Positions 21,422 to 24,515 of a stretch of 24,515 bases of DNA are shown here, piece by piece. The stretch is taken from contig JABUQX010095603.1 in the NCBI GenBank assembly GCA_015478945.1, positions 5,001-29,515 of the forward strand. The letters run 5' to 3'. The position numbers and the translations under genes are program-made. The DNA is from Trachelipus rathkii. Lineage: Eukaryota > Arthropoda > Malacostraca > Isopoda > Trachelipodidae. Every line of letters starts with the position of its first letter. Within the stretch, counting starts at the first letter, position 1. The notes under the pieces were generated by a model. It had not been told where the DNA came from. It saw nothing but the letters and a program-made list of their open reading frames with translations, and ran no database searches.

Positions 21422-21690
21422 TGCCATAAATTCTTTTGCCAGTTATTTGAAAAAAGGAGATACTGGCAGGAAATGAAACTAAAATTGATGCTGGATTTAG
21501 ATTTTAAAAAGTATCAAAAAGGAAAATTATGTTAAAATATTGAAAATATGAAATTTAAAATTAAAAAAAAAAGGGGAATAAAATGTTCACCTGTAATACT
21601 TTTACAAATATTGATAGGCTGCTCCATTCCATTATATTTGCTAGTTCTAATTTTTTATTTTTAATTAATGATATATAAAAATTTAAAGTA
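21422..21690. other. Short AT-rich non-coding segment
   Basis: No gene or repeat recognised; A-rich with multiple stops in every frame. Confidence 0.6.
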
Positions 21691-21727
21691 TATATGTAAA
21701 TACATATATATATTCTTATGAAATAAG

Positions 21728-21775
<48 letters not shown>

Positions 21776-21778
21776 TTA

Positions 21779-21809
<31 letters not shown>

Positions 21810-21845
21810 ATATATATATATATATCATATATATACTATATTTTA
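21690..21845. repeat. Compound (TA)n tract
   Basis: TA runs broken by TTAATTTA and TTTATATAA, ending near TTTTATTTTT. Confidence 0.93.
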
Positions 21846-21856
21846 TTTTTTATTTT

Positions 21857-22202
21857 TTTAAACACAAACACACTCACAGGCAGAGCCCTAATCTAGAGGG
21901 GGTGTGCTCAATTTTAAGTCCGAGCAGACGGAGCCAAAGAAGAGATGGCTGCACACAAACATCGACCGACGGACAAATGACAACCTGGGTCTCTCGCTAG
22001 TTGGGCGATGTGCTCTCAGCTGAAGTTGCTACGCGACGCTATCTTGTGCTTGATCCATTCCTTCTTGACCTATACCGAGGCCGACTCCGCCGAATGTAAG
22101 AAGAAAATCTTCATAATGACAAAATGGCGCCTTCAATTTCATATCCTCAGAGAAGAGAAATTGGATAAAGAAGTACTAACTTCAATCAATCCAATACGAA
22201 GA
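21857..22202. other. Unassigned normal-complexity segment between (TA)n tracts
   Basis: About 345 bp of balanced composition in an otherwise simple region. The plus frame at 22008 reads MCSQLKLLRDAILCLIHSFL and continues to TKWRLQFHILREEKLDKEVL before entering the TA tract. No domain is recognised. It could be a single exon, a UTR or the body of another repeat; without splice or homology evidence I do not call a gene. Confidence 0.4.
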
Positions 22203-22213
22203 AATATATATAT

Positions 22214-22244
<31 letters not shown>

Positions 22245-22325
22245 ATATTATATATATATATATATATATAATATATATATTATTATATATATAATATATA
22301 TATATTATATATATATTATATATAG
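22203..22325. repeat. (TA)n tract adjoining the 3' end of the minus-strand retrotransposon
   Basis: TA-rich tract directly beyond the apparent 3' end of the CR1/jockey-like element (minus strand ends ...GGCGTCGCATGGCTCC then TATATA). Short repeats at the 3' end are usual for CR1-type elements. Confidence 0.9.
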
Positions 22326-24515
22326 GAGCCATGCGACGCCGGGCCCACAGGTCGTATTTAGTTTTATTTAACTAATTGCTCACCGTCAACCCCTCGGCGT
22401 TAGGAAGCATTTAGAATATAGAAGACAGTAAAAAGCTACATGGGCCTATTCGAGACTGCCCAGTCAACCCACTCCAATACATGCTCTAGCAAATCCACAA
22501 AAGCCTAGGCTTGTCAAGTTGTTGTAACTAAATACACCAATTTGGCTAGTCAATAACTAATGATATATAATTATGATACCCAAACATCTCACTGCATTAA
22601 TACTAAGTTAAATGGTGCACAATGCTGCATTAACAATAACTGCTATACTCAATAAGGCCGCCTATTTTGGCTTCGTCAATATATTATATGATACGCGCAA
22701 CCCATCCATAACGACAAATTAACCGTTCTTAATGTTGGCAATCAGTCCACTCAAACCTCCTCTGGCAGACTATCCCAAAATTTAACAACTCTAATTACTG
22801 AATGCAATGCTTTCTTATATCACACGATGGCTATGTTCTCTTGCTTTAATTTTTCTTTTTTATTTTGTGACTTTTCTTTTCACCTGTCCTTGTTCTACTA
22901 TGAAAAATTTATTGGTTTCTATATTATCAATAGATGTTAATATTTTGTAAGACTTGTATCAATGTCCCCTCTGAGAAATCTGTCTTTCTACAGAAAACAT
23001 TCCTAACTCCTTAGCCTCTCCTCATAGCTCTTACCCCTCAAACCCAGAAATCATCCTTGTTGCTCTACGTTTGCACTCTCTCTAGCATATCTAAGATCTT
23101 TCTTTAAATAAGGGGCCCAAACTTGTGCACAATACTGAACTATTACTCGCCTAACATAGCTATTATATTCAGTCTTACTTATTAATCTTGCTTGCTCTTG
23201 TAAACATATAGCGATTTAATTAATGCCAGCATCTTATTAAGCTTTATTTCTAGCTTCCAAACATTGATTAGCTACTATTCTATTACTGGCTACTAATCCA
23301 CATGCGCCTAAATCTTTTTTCTGGTCCACAGACTCAAGCCAGTCCCCCCATTCATTCGTAGTTAAAATTTTTATTTGAGTAACCTAGGTGAAGAACTCAC
23401 TTTTTTACTATTAAATTCATTTGCCACTTATCTGCCCACCCAAGAAGTTTATTAAGATCATTTTGAATCTTTAAATGCATCATTAACTATTCTACTGAGG
23501 TGGCCACTTTAGTATCATCTGCAACTTTAGAAACCTTAGCATTAAGTCCTGTCTAAATCAATTTAATATCTATGAGGAACAATTGCCCAGCACGACCCTG
23601 TGGGACACACTCTTCACTATTTCATATGATGATATCCATTTAGTTGTACACACGTTGTTCTATTTCGCAAACCACTCTTTAATCAGATGTACCACGTCCA
23701 CTATACACATTGCATAACTTTTTTCATCAGCCTTATGTGGGGATCCTTATCAAGGCTTTACTAAGTCTAAATATACAATATCAACTGGATCTCCTCGGTC
23801 AATGCAGTCAGTAATGTATTCCATAAATTTTAAAAGTTTTGTCTTGACATGACCTACCCTTTCTGAACCAATGCTGCGGAGTCATCATAACCTTGTGTTT
23901 ATCTTCTATATTCTCCTATATGGACCTTTTCAGTAAACTTTTCCAGAACCTTACCAACCAGAGAGTTAAGTCTAACTGGCTATAATTTCCCAAATCTTCC
24001 TTACTACCTTCTTATAAATAGGCACACATAATGCTGGTTTTCCAGTCATCTGGTACATCATCAAATGTTATAGATCGCTTAAAAATCAAAATACAGTTGC
24101 CTTTTTGCAATGCTTAACTACCCTCTTTAGAATTCTATCCATATATACCATCAGGGCTGCCCAGCTTTCTTTTGATCAATGATGATCTAATAAAACGTTT
24201 ATATCTTTTACACACATCAAATTCAAATTCTGGTAAGTCTATTTGTTTACAATATAACATGCATACAGAACTATTCGTTCGAACTATTATCCTAATCTTC
24301 TTGTAAACAAAACAACGTTGAAGCAAAATAAGCATTGAAAATATTGACCACTCCTTATCTGAACTCACTAATTTTTGTCATCAATTTTAATTGGACTTAT
24401 TTTAAAATTTTTTAACTTTTTTAAATTTTAAAAGCTAAAATAACTTTTTCTTCAGTGTTCTTATTATCTAATTTGGTTGCCTGTTTGGTGCTAAATTTAT
24501 GAATTTCCTTTCTGT
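22326..24515 (-). pseudogene. Decayed CR1/jockey-like non-LTR retrotransposon, reverse transcriptase to 3' end
   Basis: Minus-strand blocks appear in correct RT order in shifting frames: VVNIFNAYFAS (near 24325), KLGSPDGIYG (24135-24165), SKEDLGNY (near 23990), HWFRKGRSC (near 23860), GDPVDIVYLDL (near 23780), VPQGRAGQLF (VPQG at 23595-23606), and VADDTKVATSVE with the catalytic ADD at 23511-23522. C-terminal blocks follow: GKSYEERLKELGMFSVERQ (near 23000) and VVKFWDSLPEEV (near 22770). The residue before ADD is V where F or Y is usual. Frameshifts and stops are numerous, so it is inactive. Any endonuclease domain would lie past the right edge. The region below about 22700 is 3' untranslated sequence. 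RT identity is certain; the CR1/jockey assignment is from these motifs by memory. Confidence 0.88.

Noticed and set aside
22008..22271. 87-aa ORF as a gene
   Set aside because: The last part is a TA microsatellite and the first part has no motif, splice context or homology I can recognise.
24135..24368. 77-aa minus ORF as an independent gene
   Set aside because: Its C-terminal KLGSPDGIYG is the conserved start of the RT domain of the decayed retrotransposon, and the rest is an off-frame reading of the same element.

Overview
The window reads as repeat-dominated, AT-rich nuclear DNA of an arthropod, most plausibly a decapod crustacean (shrimp, crab or crayfish). This is inferred from very dense dinucleotide microsatellites ((TA)n, (CA)n, (CT)n), tRNA-derived SINE-like repeats with (TA)n tails, and two decayed non-LTR retrotransposon fragments whose surviving protein blocks resemble lineages I associate with decapods. 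No intact protein-coding host gene, functional RNA gene, CRISPR array or bacterial-type feature is supported. Nearly all long ORFs are microsatellites read through (YIYIYI, THTHTH, SLSLSL).

Layout. 1-800: 3' part of a frameshifted reverse transcriptase on the plus strand. 935-1645: a diverged, truncated relative of the palindromic element lying at 4219-5266. 1711-1877: a 23-bp inverted repeat at the edge of a decayed long-period tandem array (about 1860-4030), which contains a perfect 24-bp hairpin. 4219-5266: an almost completely palindromic 1,048-bp element. 5267-6256: non-coding with a (CT)37 tract.

6265-17240 is the main feature: one giant fold-back element of about 10,976 bp. It has two inverted arms of about 5.0 and 5.1 kb, an 860-bp unique spacer (11264-12123) and a perfect 8-bp direct repeat, TCTCAATA, immediately outside both ends (6257-6264 and 17241-17248). 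Each arm carries the same modules in mirror order: a terminal motif, a 30-bp tandem repeat, a GC-rich 10-bp repeat, a conserved unique block, (TA)n and (CA)n tracts, a ~21-bp minisatellite with ~200-235-bp higher-order structure, a ~20-bp CA-type minisatellite, a ~115-bp tandem pair, and a GC-rich inner end. No transposase is visible, so if mobile it is non-autonomous. Architecturally it resembles Drosophila Foldback and Galileo elements but is much longer.

17249-18464: featureless AT-rich sequence. 18465-20289: three tRNA-derived SINE-like copies (one minus, two plus) among (TA)n tracts. 20290-21210: two inverted copies of a short A-tailed retroposon-like unit, tail to tail, enclosing a 225-bp GC-rich island. 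21213-22325: (TA)n tracts around a 340-bp unassigned segment. 22326-24515: a heavily decayed CR1/jockey-like non-LTR retrotransposon on the minus strand, running off the right edge.

No genes act together here. The window records layered transposition, with the giant inverted repeat as the most unusual object. If transcribed it would form a kilobase-scale hairpin RNA.
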